Below, one piece after another: positions 7,919 to 15,864 of a stretch of 64,000 nt of DNA. Each line of letters starts with the position of its first letter. Position 1 is the stretch's first letter. The stretch is taken from the NCBI RefSeq assembly GCF_014204915.1, contig NZ_JACHMH010000001.1, forward strand, positions 6,225,501-6,289,500. Reading direction: 5' to 3'. The position numbers and the translations under genes are program-made. Under the pieces are notes generated by a model, which saw only the letters and a program-made list of their open reading frames with translations, was not told where the DNA came from and did no database searches. The stretch is from Crossiella cryophila (GTDB lineage: Bacteria > Actinomycetota > Actinomycetes > Mycobacteriales > Pseudonocardiaceae).

Positions 7919-8812
7919 GTGCGACGCACGGACCTCTCCGACGCCGACTGCGCCATCGCGCAGGCCCTGGACGTGGTCGGCGACTGGTGGACGCTGCTGG
8001 TGGTGCGCGATGTGGCCCGCGGCGTGCACCGATTCGACGCGCTACAGGCCGAACTGGGCATGTCCCGCAAGGTCCTGGCCGAACGCCTGCGCTGGCTCCT
8101 CGATCACGGCGTGCTGCGCCGCGAGCGCTACCACGAGCACCCGCCGCGCTATGAGTACCGGCTGACCGAGCGCGGCCGCGCCCTGCTGCCGGTGCTGGTG
8201 GCCCTGCAGGACTGGGGCGCGACCTGGCTGCTGGGCGACAGCACCCTGTCCGCGACCAGCGAACCGGACTCGGCCGAGGCCCGCCGGGTGCGCGACCTGG
8301 TCGGCGTCCGGGTCCCGGAGTTGCTGCTGCCCGCAGCGGACAACACCCACCGGGACCCGATCGCCGACTCCGCCCGCACCGTCCTGTACTTCTTCCCCGG
8401 CGCAGGCGGCACCCACCCACCCGGCTGGGACCAGATCCCCGGCGCCCCCGGCTGCACCCTGGAAGCCTGCACCTACCGGGACCGGCACGCCGAGTTCGCC
8501 GCACGCGGGGCCACCGTGCACGGGGTCTCCACCCAGCGCCCGGACGAACTGGCAGCCTTCACCGCCGCGGAGTCACTGCCCTTCCCGCTGTTCTCCGACG
8601 CCGAATTGACGCTGGTCACCGCATTGCGCCTGCCTACCTTCCGGGCCGGCGGGGTGGACCGGCTCAAGCGGCTGACCCTGGTGGTGGACCGGCAGCGGAT
8701 CGTGCGCGCGGTGCTCTACCCGATCCCGGACGCGGCCGGTTCGGTGCAAGAGGCCCTGGCACTGCTCGAGTTGTGGCAATCTGGGCGGGATGCCGCATTT
8801 CGAGAGCTATGA
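7919..8812 (+). CDS. HxlR-type regulator fused to peroxiredoxin
   Basis: A 297-residue two-domain protein. Residues 1-100 are an HxlR winged helix (CAIAQALDVVGDWWTLLVVRD, then RKVLAERLRWLLDHGVLRRERYHEHPPRYEY). Residues about 135-290 are an AhpC/TSA peroxiredoxin of the BCP/PrxQ type, with PGCTLEACTYRDRHAEF giving candidate peroxidatic Cys179 and resolving Cys184, and a FFPGAGG strand before it. GTG at 7919 sits behind AAGGAGGA. The fusion suggests a one-protein peroxide or thiol sensor (inference). The downstream hydrolase gene overlaps its end by 23 bases. Confidence 0.9.
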   Translation: MRRTDLSDADCAIAQALDVVGDWWTLLVVRDVARGVHRFDALQAELGMSRKVLAERLRWLLDHGVLRRERYHEHPPRYEYRLTERGRALLPVLVALQDWGATWLLGDSTLSATSEPDSAEARRVRDLVGVRVPELLLPAADNTHRDPIADSARTVLYFFPGAGGTHPPGWDQIPGAPGCTLEACTYRDRHAEFAARGATVHGVSTQRPDELAAFTAAESLPFPLFSDAELTLVTALRLPTFRAGGVDRLKRLTLVVDRQRIVRAVLYPIPDAAGSVQEALALLELWQSGRDAAFREL

Positions 8813-9482
8813 CGGACTTCGGCTGTCCTACACCACACTCGGCGACGGCCCGCCGTTGATCTGCCTCTCCGGCGGACCCGGCGCGGAAGCCACCAGCCTG
8901 GGCGATCTCGGCGGCCTGGCCGAACACCACACGCTCATCCGGCTGGACGCCAGGGCTGGCGGGGATTCCGAGATCCCCCAGGATCAGGCCAGCTGCGCGT
9001 TTCCGGCCCAGGTCAAGGACATCGAGGCGCTGCGCGCCCACCTCGGGATGACGCGGATCGACCTGCTCGCGCACTCCGCGGGCACGCTGACCGCCCAGGC
9101 CTACGCCGCCGCCGAACCCCGGCGGGTCCGGCGGCTGGTGCTCATCGCCCCGGCCGGCCGCGGCGCCCGCGAGCCGGACGCCGCGGAAGTGGCCCGGATC
9201 CAGGCCAGGGGTGTGCGGACCCAGGAACCCGCGGACAACGGCAGCCCACCGAGCTGGCTGCGCGGCGCCTTCTACGTCGAGCACCGGGCCAAGGCGCTGC
9301 CGCATCCGGTGCTCGCGGTGGCCGGGGCCGAGGACGGCATCGCCGGACTGACCCCGGCCAAGCTGGTCGCCGACCTGCACCCGGCCGGGGTGCTCGCGGT
9401 GCTCCCCGGCTGCGGGCACTGGCCGTGGCTGGACGCCCCGGACCCGTTCACCTCGGTGGTATCGGGGTTCCTGGCCGGATAG
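8790..9482 (+). CDS. alpha/beta hydrolase (proline-iminopeptidase-like)
   Basis: A 230-residue alpha/beta hydrolase. ICLSGGPG is the HGGPG-type oxyanion loop seen in proline iminopeptidases, LLAHSAGTLTAQ the nucleophile elbow with Ser, and PGCGHWPWLDAP holds the catalytic His. It is shorter than classical iminopeptidases, so the cap domain is reduced. It starts inside the last 23 bases of the HxlR-peroxiredoxin gene and is therefore cotranscribed and probably coupled. The substrate is unknown. Confidence 0.85.
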   Translation: MPHFESYDGLRLSYTTLGDGPPLICLSGGPGAEATSLGDLGGLAEHHTLIRLDARAGGDSEIPQDQASCAFPAQVKDIEALRAHLGMTRIDLLAHSAGTLTAQAYAAAEPRRVRRLVLIAPAGRGAREPDAAEVARIQARGVRTQEPADNGSPPSWLRGAFYVEHRAKALPHPVLAVAGAEDGIAGLTPAKLVADLHPAGVLAVLPGCGHWPWLDAPDPFTSVVSGFLAG

Positions 9483-9483
9483 G

Positions 9484-9891
9484 TCAGTCCAGCACCGCGG
9501 TCGCCTCGATCTCCACCAGCAGGTCCGGCTCGGCCAGCGCGGCCACGCCGATCCCGGTCAGCGGCGGCAGCGCGGTGATGCCCAGCTTCGCCGCGGCCCG
9601 GCCCGCGCCCTCGACGTAGTGCGGGATCAGCTCCGGGCTCCAGCCGACGAAGTACACGGTCACCTTGGCCACGTCGTCGAAGGTGGCGCCGACCTCGGCC
9701 AGTGCGATGCCGAGGTTGAGGTAGCACTGCTCGACCTGGGCGGCCAGGTCGCCTTCGCCGATCTTGCCGCCTTCGGCGTCGCGGGCGACCTGACCGGCGA
9801 TGAAGACCAGCCGGGAGCCGGTGGCCACGGCGACCTGCCGGTAGAGGTCGACCTTGGGCAGTCCGGCGGGGTTCACAAGGGTGATAGCCAT
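9484..9891 (-). CDS. RidA family protein
   Basis: A 135-residue YjgF/YER057c/UK114 protein. RidA proteins hydrolyse reactive enamine/imine intermediates to ketones. The family pattern LVFIAGQVARDAEGG and the C-terminal DLLVEIEATAVL are clear. The catalytic Arg seen in true RidA is not obvious, so this may be one of the Rid1-7 relatives with other substrates. ATG at 9891 is chosen because the longer ORF to 9906 would enter the promoter palindrome. It diverges from a TetR gene across a shared operator. Confidence 0.9.
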   Translation of the reverse strand: MAITLVNPAGLPKVDLYRQVAVATGSRLVFIAGQVARDAEGGKIGEGDLAAQVEQCYLNLGIALAEVGATFDDVAKVTVYFVGWSPELIPHYVEGAGRAAAKLGITALPPLTGIGVAALAEPDLLVEIEATAVLD

Positions 9892-9900
9892 GCCGCGACA

Positions 9901-9926
9901 ATACATAACATTGCAATGCTATGTAT
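9901..9926. promoter_or_regulatory. 26-base palindromic operator (TetR/RidA)
   Basis: The inverted repeat runs ATACATAACATTG / CAATGCTATGTAT with a single mismatched pair and occupies almost the whole 44-base divergent spacer. Its centre is ATTGCAAT. It is an almost certain binding site for the adjacent TetR protein and would cover both promoters. Confidence 0.8.
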
Positions 9927-9935
9927 CCTGGGGGC

Positions 9936-10550
9936 ATGGCCAGGACGAAGGATCCAGCGGTGCGCACCCTGCTGCTGGAGCGGGCGGCGCAGATGCTGCG
10001 CACCCGCGAGCCGATCACGCTGCGCTCGCTGGTGGCCGGGACCTGCGTGTCCACCATGGCCGTCTACACCCACTTCGGCGGCATGGACGGCCTGTGGAAG
10101 GCGTTGCGGCAGGAGGGTTTCACCCGCCTGGCCGCCCGCTTCGCCACCCTGACCACGTCCACGGACCCGGTCACCGACCTGACCGCGCTGGTCGCGGCCT
10201 ACCTCGGCAACGCCCTGGACCACCCCGACCTGTACCGGGTCATGTTCGACGCGAGCTTCGACCTGGAGGACCTCAAGGCCGCCGACGCGACCCTGGAGTA
10301 CCTGGTCCAGGCCGCCGACCGGGGCAGGCTCGCCGACCGCTTCCGGGCCGAGGTGGTGCCGCTGGAACTGGCCACCCAGAGCTGGGCCATCGCGCACGGC
10401 CTGGTCTCCCTGGTGGCCAACGGCCCGCTCCCCCGCACGACGCTGGACAGCGGCGTGCCCATGCTGACCGCGCTCTACGTCAGCATGGGCGATGAGCCGG
10501 ACCGGTGCGCCCGATCCGTCACCCGGGGCTGGGCGCTGGATCAGCGGTAG
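9936..10550 (+). CDS. TetR/AcrR family regulator
   Basis: A 204-residue TetR-type repressor. The N-terminal helix-turn-helix reads PITLRSLVAGTCVSTMAVYTHFGGMDGLWKAL, with the VYTHFGG recognition-helix end typical of the family. A helical ligand-binding domain follows (TetR_C_33-like). ATG at 9936 follows CTGGGGG. It probably represses itself and ridA through the palindrome upstream. Its stop overlaps the convergent SDR gene by ten bases. Confidence 0.9.
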   Translation: MARTKDPAVRTLLLERAAQMLRTREPITLRSLVAGTCVSTMAVYTHFGGMDGLWKALRQEGFTRLAARFATLTTSTDPVTDLTALVAAYLGNALDHPDLYRVMFDASFDLEDLKAADATLEYLVQAADRGRLADRFRAEVVPLELATQSWAIAHGLVSLVANGPLPRTTLDSGVPMLTALYVSMGDEPDRCARSVTRGWALDQR

Positions 10551-11455
10551 CCGGTGGTGTCGGCGGGCTTGCCGGGGTCCTGCACCTCGACCAGGTAGCG
10601 CCAGGCGTCGGGCTGGGAGCCGTCCAGGTCGGTGAAGCCGTAGACCTGGGCCAGGCTGCCCGCGTCCAGGGACTGCTGGTTGAACCGCGCCACCTCCGGG
10701 TCGGCGGCCAGCGCGGCCACGGCCCGGCCGCCGTAGCGGGTGGTCTCGGAGATCGCGAAGTGCGGCACCTTGACCAGGGCGTCCCGCCAGTTCTCCTCGG
10801 TGACCTCGTAGGACTCCAGCATCATCTCCGAGCGCAGCCAGCCCGGGGTGAGCGCGACCGCGGTGCCGCCCTTGTCCTTCATCTCGTGGCCCAGGGTGAA
10901 GGCGATCCGGTTGCAGTTGGCCTTGGTCAGGTCGAAGTAGGTGCTGACCCGGTAGTTGTCCTGGTTGTAGGCGGTGGTGCCGTCGGTCAGCTCGATCAGC
11001 AGGCTGCCGGGGTGGCGCAGCATCAGCGGCAGCGCGTGGTGCGCGGTGATCAGGTGGGTGTCCACCGCCAGCCGCAGCATCTGCAGCCCGCCCTCGAGGT
11101 CGTGCTCCCAGATCGGCTTGTCCCACTCCAGCAGGGAGTTCCCGCCGAAGATCGCGTTGACCAGGATGTCCAGGCGGCCCTGCTCGGCCTCGATGCGCTG
11201 GATCAGGGCGTGCACCTGCGCCGGGTCCAGGTGGTCCACCGCCGCGATCACCGCGGTGCCGCCCTCGGCCTCGATCAGGGCCGCGGTCTCCTCCAGGGAC
11301 TCGCTCCGGTTCTCCGGCGACTTCGCCCCGCCCGCGGTGCGGCCGGTGATGTAGACGGTCGCACCGGCGGCGCCCAGTTCGATGGCGATGCCCCGACCTG
11401 CGTTGCGGGTGGCGCCGGCGACCAGGGCGATCTTTCCGTTCAGTGACTTGCTCAT
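10541..11455 (-). CDS. SDR family oxidoreductase with shifted catalytic Tyr
   Basis: A 304-residue classical-type short-chain dehydrogenase. GATRNAGRGIAIELG is the cofactor glycine motif, DILVNAIFGG corresponds to NNAG, and PGWLRSEMM follows the active site. The usual YxxxK reads STYFDLTK: the residue four before Lys is Phe and the Tyr is one place earlier. Related actinobacterial proteins, as I recall them, have FYDLxK. Activity may be altered. It diverges from an ArsR gene whose control region carries direct repeats. Confidence 0.88.
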   Translation of the reverse strand: MSKSLNGKIALVAGATRNAGRGIAIELGAAGATVYITGRTAGGAKSPENRSESLEETAALIEAEGGTAVIAAVDHLDPAQVHALIQRIEAEQGRLDILVNAIFGGNSLLEWDKPIWEHDLEGGLQMLRLAVDTHLITAHHALPLMLRHPGSLLIELTDGTTAYNQDNYRVSTYFDLTKANCNRIAFTLGHEMKDKGGTAVALTPGWLRSEMMLESYEVTEENWRDALVKVPHFAISETTRYGGRAVAALAADPEVARFNQQSLDAGSLAQVYGFTDLDGSQPDAWRYLVEVQDPGKPADTTGYR

Positions 11456-11523
11456 GCCGGTCACCGTGCCAGCAGAGACTGACACGTTCTGGCAGGTACC
11501 GGCGAAACCAGTTGCGGAAGATT

Positions 11524-11548
11524 TCTTCTGGAACTTATCTTCTGGAAC
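11524..11548. promoter_or_regulatory. direct-repeat operator before ArsR-type gene
   Basis: TCTTCTGGAAC occurs twice, at 11524 and 11538 (14-base period), ending directly against the ATG at 11549. A further TTCTGG lies about 30 bases upstream. The repeats would block transcription or translation initiation of the ArsR/MFS operon when bound. Confidence 0.6.
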
Positions 11549-12127
11549 ATGGGGAACCGTCGCATCACCGATCCCGAGGTGCTCAAGGGCCTGGCCCAGC
11601 CACTGCGGCAGCAGCTCTACCAGCTGCTGACCCAGAGCGGCCCGGCCACGGTGAGCACGCTGGCCAAGCGGGTGGACACCGATCCGGGCCTGGTCAGCTA
11701 CCACCTGCGCGAGCTGGCCAAGGCGGGCTACATCGTGGCCGCACCCGAGCTGGCCAGGGACCGCCGCGAGCGCTGGTACCGGGCCACCGGGGAGAACCAG
11801 TCCTGGGCCTGGACCGACTTCACCACCCCGGAGGCGCGCACCGTGGCCACCGCGGCACTGGCCCAGATGGTGACCAACCAGTTCGAGCGCTCCCGCGCCT
11901 TCCAACAGACCCGCGACGGCTGGGAAGGGCAGTGGAACAGCTCCGCCTTCATCGCCAACCACTACCTGCGCCTGACCGACACCGAACTGCGTGAGCTGGA
12001 GGACGAGCTGCACGCGGTGATCGACAAGTGGAGCCAACCCCGCAAAGACCTACCGGCCGGTCCGGCGGCCGAGGACGGCCGCGAGCACGTGTTCCTGTTC
12101 CTGCACGCCTTCCCGGAGCGCCCGTGA
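11549..12127 (+). CDS. ArsR-type winged-helix regulator
   Basis: A 192-residue regulator with an N-terminal ArsR/HTH_20 domain (EVLKGLAQPLRQQLYQLLTQSGPATVSTLAKRVDTDPGLVSYHLRELAKAGYI) and a longer C-terminal helical part. No metal-binding Cys cluster is present, so it is not a metal sensor of the classic kind. No ribosome-binding site is evident upstream, where the direct repeats abut the start. The next gene, an MFS pump, overlaps by four bases (GTGA), so the regulator most likely controls its own efflux pump. Confidence 0.88.
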   Translation: MGNRRITDPEVLKGLAQPLRQQLYQLLTQSGPATVSTLAKRVDTDPGLVSYHLRELAKAGYIVAAPELARDRRERWYRATGENQSWAWTDFTTPEARTVATAALAQMVTNQFERSRAFQQTRDGWEGQWNSSAFIANHYLRLTDTELRELEDELHAVIDKWSQPRKDLPAGPAAEDGREHVFLFLHAFPERP

Positions 12128-13341
12128 GCACCGCGGTCGCGGTTCGCCCTGCCTACCGCGAACCCGCCTACCTGCGTTATCTCGCCGGGCACGGCACCTC
12201 GCTGCTGGGTGATCAGGTCTGGCACGTGGCGCTGTCCTTCTCCGCGGTGCAGCTGGCCTCCCCTGGTGTGGCCGGTCTGGTCATGACCGTGGCTGCGGTG
12301 CCCAGGCTGGCGTTGATGCTGCTGGGTGGCGCGCTGGCCGACCGCTTCGACGCGCGGCGGCTGATGATCGGCAGCGACCTGGCCCGCGCGGTGGTCATGG
12401 TGCTGGCCGCGGTGCTGGCCTTCAGCTCGCCGAGCGTGCTGTGGCTGGTGCTGGTCGCGCTGGCCTTCGGCATCGCCGACGCGGTGTTCCTGCCAGCGGC
12501 GGGTTCGCTGCAACCGCGGCTGCTGGAGGTCGGGCAGCTCTCCTCCGGCGCCGCGCTCAACGAGGTGGTGGCCAGGGCCGCGCTGCTGCTGGGCGCGCCA
12601 CTGGGCGGCGTGCTGGTGGCGGTGGGCGGGTTGCCGCTGGCCTGCGTGGTCAACGCGGTGACCTTCGTGATCTCCATGGTCGCGGTGACCTCGGCCCGGC
12701 CGCGCCGGGAGGTCGAGCCCAGTGGCGAGCCGATGTTCGCCGCGATGCGCTCGGGTTTCGCCTTCCTGCGCGGGGACCGGGTGCTGCGCACGGTGATCCT
12801 GGCCGCGCTGGTGATCAACCTGGGCTTCATCGGGCCGATGAACCTGGGCATCGCGGTGCTGGCGGACTACCGCGGCTGGGGCTCGGTCGGCATCGGGTTG
12901 CTGGTGGCCGGGTTCGGCGGCGGCGCGGCACTGGGGTCGCTGGTGCTGCTGCGGGTGCACCTGCGTGCGCGGCTCGGGCTGATCGTCGCGGTGGCCGCGC
13001 TGGTGGAGGCGGTGGCCATGGTGGCGATGGCGGTGTGGCCGAGCCTGCCGGTGGCGGTGCTGGCCGCGGTGCTGGTCGGACTCGGCGGCGCGCCGTGCGG
13101 GATCGGCGTGCGCACGCTCATGCAGGCCCGCACGCCGGATGCCTTCCGCGGCCGGGTCAGCAGCGTGCACACCCTGTGCAGCCTGGGCATCGCGCCGCTG
13201 GCCATGGCGTTGTTCGGGCTGACCGTGGACGCCGTCGGGGTGCTGCCCGCCTTCCTGTTCAGCGCCGCGCTGGAGCTGATCGGGGCAACCTTGTGCCTTG
13301 CTGTGCCGGACCTGCGGCAAGCCTCGATCAAGCAGGGATAA
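12124..13341 (+). CDS. MFS efflux transporter
   Basis: A 405-residue major facilitator of the EntS/MFS_3 type. GHGTSLLGDQVWHVALSFSAVQLA begins TM1, LLGGALADRFDARRLMIGSDLARA is the conserved loop between TM2 and TM3, and about 12 hydrophobic segments follow. GTG at 12124 overlaps the regulator's stop; an upstream extension in the same frame to 12028 lies within the regulator gene and is rejected. It probably exports the compound sensed by the ArsR protein. Confidence 0.9.
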   Translation: MSTAVAVRPAYREPAYLRYLAGHGTSLLGDQVWHVALSFSAVQLASPGVAGLVMTVAAVPRLALMLLGGALADRFDARRLMIGSDLARAVVMVLAAVLAFSSPSVLWLVLVALAFGIADAVFLPAAGSLQPRLLEVGQLSSGAALNEVVARAALLLGAPLGGVLVAVGGLPLACVVNAVTFVISMVAVTSARPRREVEPSGEPMFAAMRSGFAFLRGDRVLRTVILAALVINLGFIGPMNLGIAVLADYRGWGSVGIGLLVAGFGGGAALGSLVLLRVHLRARLGLIVAVAALVEAVAMVAMAVWPSLPVAVLAAVLVGLGGAPCGIGVRTLMQARTPDAFRGRVSSVHTLCSLGIAPLAMALFGLTVDAVGVLPAFLFSAALELIGATLCLAVPDLRQASIKQG

Positions 13342-13380
13342 CCTGGTCACGGTAGGTGGGCGTGACTGAACAGGGAGACG

Positions 13381-14013
13381 ATGTCGGCGACGAGGCTGCT
13401 GCTGCTCGGTGTGGTGCGCTGGTGCGGGACCGCACACGGCTATCTGGTGCGCGCCGAGCTGGAGTCCTGGTGGGCGCACGAGTGGGCCAACATCAAGTGG
13501 GGCTCGATCTACCACGGCCTCAAACAGCTCACCAAGCAGGAGCTGATGACCGCCGCCTCGCCGCCGAGCAACGTGGGCCGGGTCGACTACGCGCTGACCC
13601 CGGCCGGCGATGCCGAGTTCCTGCGCCTGTTGCGGGCCACCCTGCGCGAGCCGGAGCAGCACAAACCCGATCTGCTGGCCGCCGCCCTGGTGCTGATGCC
13701 GACCCTGCCGCGCGATGAGGTGATCTCGCTGCTCAAGGAGCGGCTGGCCGCGCTGGAGGTCAACCGGGCCCAGGTCGCCGGGCAGGCCGGGGAGCTGACC
13801 GAACCCGCGCACATGAGCGAGCTGTTCGGGGTCTGGCGGCGCTCGGCCGACAGCAGCATCGCCTGGACCCAGGACCTGGTGGAACGGATCGAGGCCGGGG
13901 AACACACCTTCGCCGGCGAGGCCCCGCACGTCTTCGGCATGCCCGGCGGCGCCACGTTCAACAGTGACGGCACCCCTCGGCCCCGGCCGCGCCCCGACAT
14001 CAGCTGCGGCTGA
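13381..14013 (+). CDS. PadR family regulator
   Basis: A 210-residue PadR-type repressor. The winged helix reads GTAHGYLVRAELESWWAHEWANIKWGSIYHGLKQLTKQELM. A C-terminal helical dimerisation domain carries the LFGVWRRSAD segment. PadR proteins often control drug-export operons, and here the next three genes encode an ABC exporter and a UvrA-like protein. Repeats of ACTCAA in the gap after this gene are probable binding sites. Confidence 0.9.
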   Translation: MSATRLLLLGVVRWCGTAHGYLVRAELESWWAHEWANIKWGSIYHGLKQLTKQELMTAASPPSNVGRVDYALTPAGDAEFLRLLRATLREPEQHKPDLLAAALVLMPTLPRDEVISLLKERLAALEVNRAQVAGQAGELTEPAHMSELFGVWRRSADSSIAWTQDLVERIEAGEHTFAGEAPHVFGMPGGATFNSDGTPRPRPRPDISCG

Positions 14014-14025
14014 GACTTTTTCTCC

Positions 14026-14086
14026 ACTCAAACTTGTATGTAGGGTCCGTTTTGCCCTACCCTCGCCCGGCGACTCAAGTTTGAGT
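14026..14086 (+). promoter_or_regulatory. paired ACTCAA sites flanking the ABC-operon promoter
   Basis: ACTCAAGTTTGAGT (14073-14086) is an inverted repeat of ACTCAA with a 2-base spacer. ACTCAAACTTGTAT (14026-14039) is a half-conserved copy 47 bases upstream. An AT-rich stretch between them (TTGTATGTAG) may hold the -10 box. The arrangement fits PadR repression of the transporter operon that starts 12 bases downstream. Confidence 0.6.
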
Positions 14087-14098
14087 AGGGAGCTGGGG

Positions 14099-15055
14099 AT
14101 GATCCACACCAGGGATCTGGTCCGTCACTTCAAGGCAAAAGGGGAGGTAGTGAAGGCTGTCCAGGGCGTTGACCTGGACGTAGTGCAGGGCGAGATCGTC
14201 GCCTTCCTCGGCCCGAACGGGGCAGGCAAGAGCACCACACTGCGCATGCTGACCACACTGCTGCCCGCCACCTCCGGCGAGGCCAGGGTGGCCGGGTTCG
14301 ACGTGCGCGCCAACCCGGACGCGGTGCGCGGCCGGATCGGCTACATCGGGCAGAAGCACGGGGCCAGCGAGGGCCAGCAGGTCCGCGACGAGCTGGTCGC
14401 GCAGGGCCGAATCTACGGGCTGGCCGCGGCGGATGCGGGCAAGCGGGCCGACGAGCTGCTCGAACAGCTGGAACTGGCCGAGCAGGCCAAGCGGTACGTG
14501 GCCACGCTCTCCGGCGGGCAGAAGCGCCGCCTTGACGTGGCGCTCGGGCTGATCCACCGCCCGGACCTGCTGTTCTTGGACGAACCCTCCACCGGACTCG
14601 ACCCGCACAGCCGGGCGAACCTGTGGACGCACATCACCGGGCTGCGCGAGCAGTACGGCACGACCATCTTCCTGACCACCCACTACCTGGACGAGGCCGA
14701 CACCGCGGCCGAGCGGGTGATCGTCATCGACCACGGCCGGATCATCGCCGAGGGCACCCCCGACCAGCTCAAGGCCAAGGTCTCCGGCGATCTGGTCACC
14801 GTGGAGTTCGGCGAGCCGGAGGCCGCCGCCCGCGCGGTGGCCATCGGCGAAGCCCTGCCCGGCGCGCACGAGGTCAACGCCGAGGGCAGCCGGCTCACCC
14901 TGCGGATCGAGCACGGTGACGAGGCGCTGCCGACCCTGGTCCGCGCCCTGGACACCGCGGAGATCCGGCTGCGCGGGCTGAATGTCTCCCGGCCCAGTCT
15001 CGACGACGTCTTCCTGTCCCTGACCGGCCGCAGCCTGCGTGAGGAGTCGGCATGA
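14099..15055 (+). CDS. ABC exporter ATP-binding protein (DrrA-like)
   Basis: A 318-residue ATPase. Walker A is LGPNGAGKSTT, the signature is LSGGQKRRLDVA and Walker B is LLFLDEPSTGLD, followed by TTHYLDEAD. Length and the C-terminal ~90-residue extension match the DrrA/DUF4162 group that exports antibiotics such as daunorubicin. ATG at 14099 follows AGCTGGGG. The stop overlaps the permease start (ATGA). Confidence 0.92.
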   Translation: MIHTRDLVRHFKAKGEVVKAVQGVDLDVVQGEIVAFLGPNGAGKSTTLRMLTTLLPATSGEARVAGFDVRANPDAVRGRIGYIGQKHGASEGQQVRDELVAQGRIYGLAAADAGKRADELLEQLELAEQAKRYVATLSGGQKRRLDVALGLIHRPDLLFLDEPSTGLDPHSRANLWTHITGLREQYGTTIFLTTHYLDEADTAAERVIVIDHGRIIAEGTPDQLKAKVSGDLVTVEFGEPEAAARAVAIGEALPGAHEVNAEGSRLTLRIEHGDEALPTLVRALDTAEIRLRGLNVSRPSLDDVFLSLTGRSLREESA

Positions 15056-15813
15056 ACCTGATCACCGCGACCGGTGTCATCTACGCCAGGGAGATGCGGC
15101 CGACGCTGCGCAACCCGATGGCGATCATCACCGGACTGCTCCAGCCGCTGCTCTACGTGGCGCTGTTCGGTCCGCTGCTGTCCACCTTCAGCCTGCCGGG
15201 GGTGCCCGGCGGCGGCACCCCGTGGGCCTGGTTCATCCCGGGCATGCTGGTCTTCACCACCCTGTTCGGCACCGCCTTCGCCGGGGCGGACCTGATGTAC
15301 GAGCGGGACATGGGCTCGCTGGAACGGCTGCTGGCCTCGCCGGTGAGCCGGATCGCGCTGCTGGTCGGCCAGGTCGGCAGGCAGGTCAGCACGCTGCTGG
15401 TGCAGGCGCTGGTGCTGATCGTGGTGGTGCTGCCGTTCGGGCTCTCGGTGGATCCGCTGGGCACGTTCCTGGGGCTGGTGATGCTGATCCTGCTCTCCGC
15501 GGCGGTGGGCATCGCCTCGCTCGGCCTGGGGCTGGTGATCAAGCAGGCGTACCTGTTCTACACCGCGGTGCAGACCGCGATCCTGCCGCTGATGCTGACC
15601 GCGGGCATGTTGCTGCCGATGGACACCGCGCCGGGCTGGCTGTACGTGCTCTCCCGGATCAACCCGCTGACCCACGTGGTCAACGCCGAACGCGCGCTCT
15701 TCGCCGGGAACTTCAGCCATCCCGCGATCCTGATCTCGGTGGGCATCGTGGTCCTCGGCGGCGCGGGCGCCACCGCCTTCGCCCTGCGCGCGATCCGGAA
15801 ACTCAGCGCCTGA
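15052..15813 (+). CDS. ABC-2 type permease (DrrB-like)
   Basis: A 253-residue membrane protein of the ABC-2 family with six hydrophobic segments. The N-terminus carries YAREMRPTLRNPMAIITGLLQPLLYVALFGPLL, and a re-entrant region MLLPMDTAPGWLYVLSRINPLTHVV precedes the last helix. It pairs with the ATPase encoded immediately upstream, with a 4-base overlap. Together they should form an efflux pump in the cytoplasmic membrane. Confidence 0.92.
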   Translation: MNLITATGVIYAREMRPTLRNPMAIITGLLQPLLYVALFGPLLSTFSLPGVPGGGTPWAWFIPGMLVFTTLFGTAFAGADLMYERDMGSLERLLASPVSRIALLVGQVGRQVSTLLVQALVLIVVVLPFGLSVDPLGTFLGLVMLILLSAAVGIASLGLGLVIKQAYLFYTAVQTAILPLMLTAGMLLPMDTAPGWLYVLSRINPLTHVVNAERALFAGNFSHPAILISVGIVVLGGAGATAFALRAIRKLSA

Positions 15814-15864
15814 CCCCCTCTTCCCGACAAGTCCAGAAAGTCCGCGAAGTCAAGAAAGGGCACC

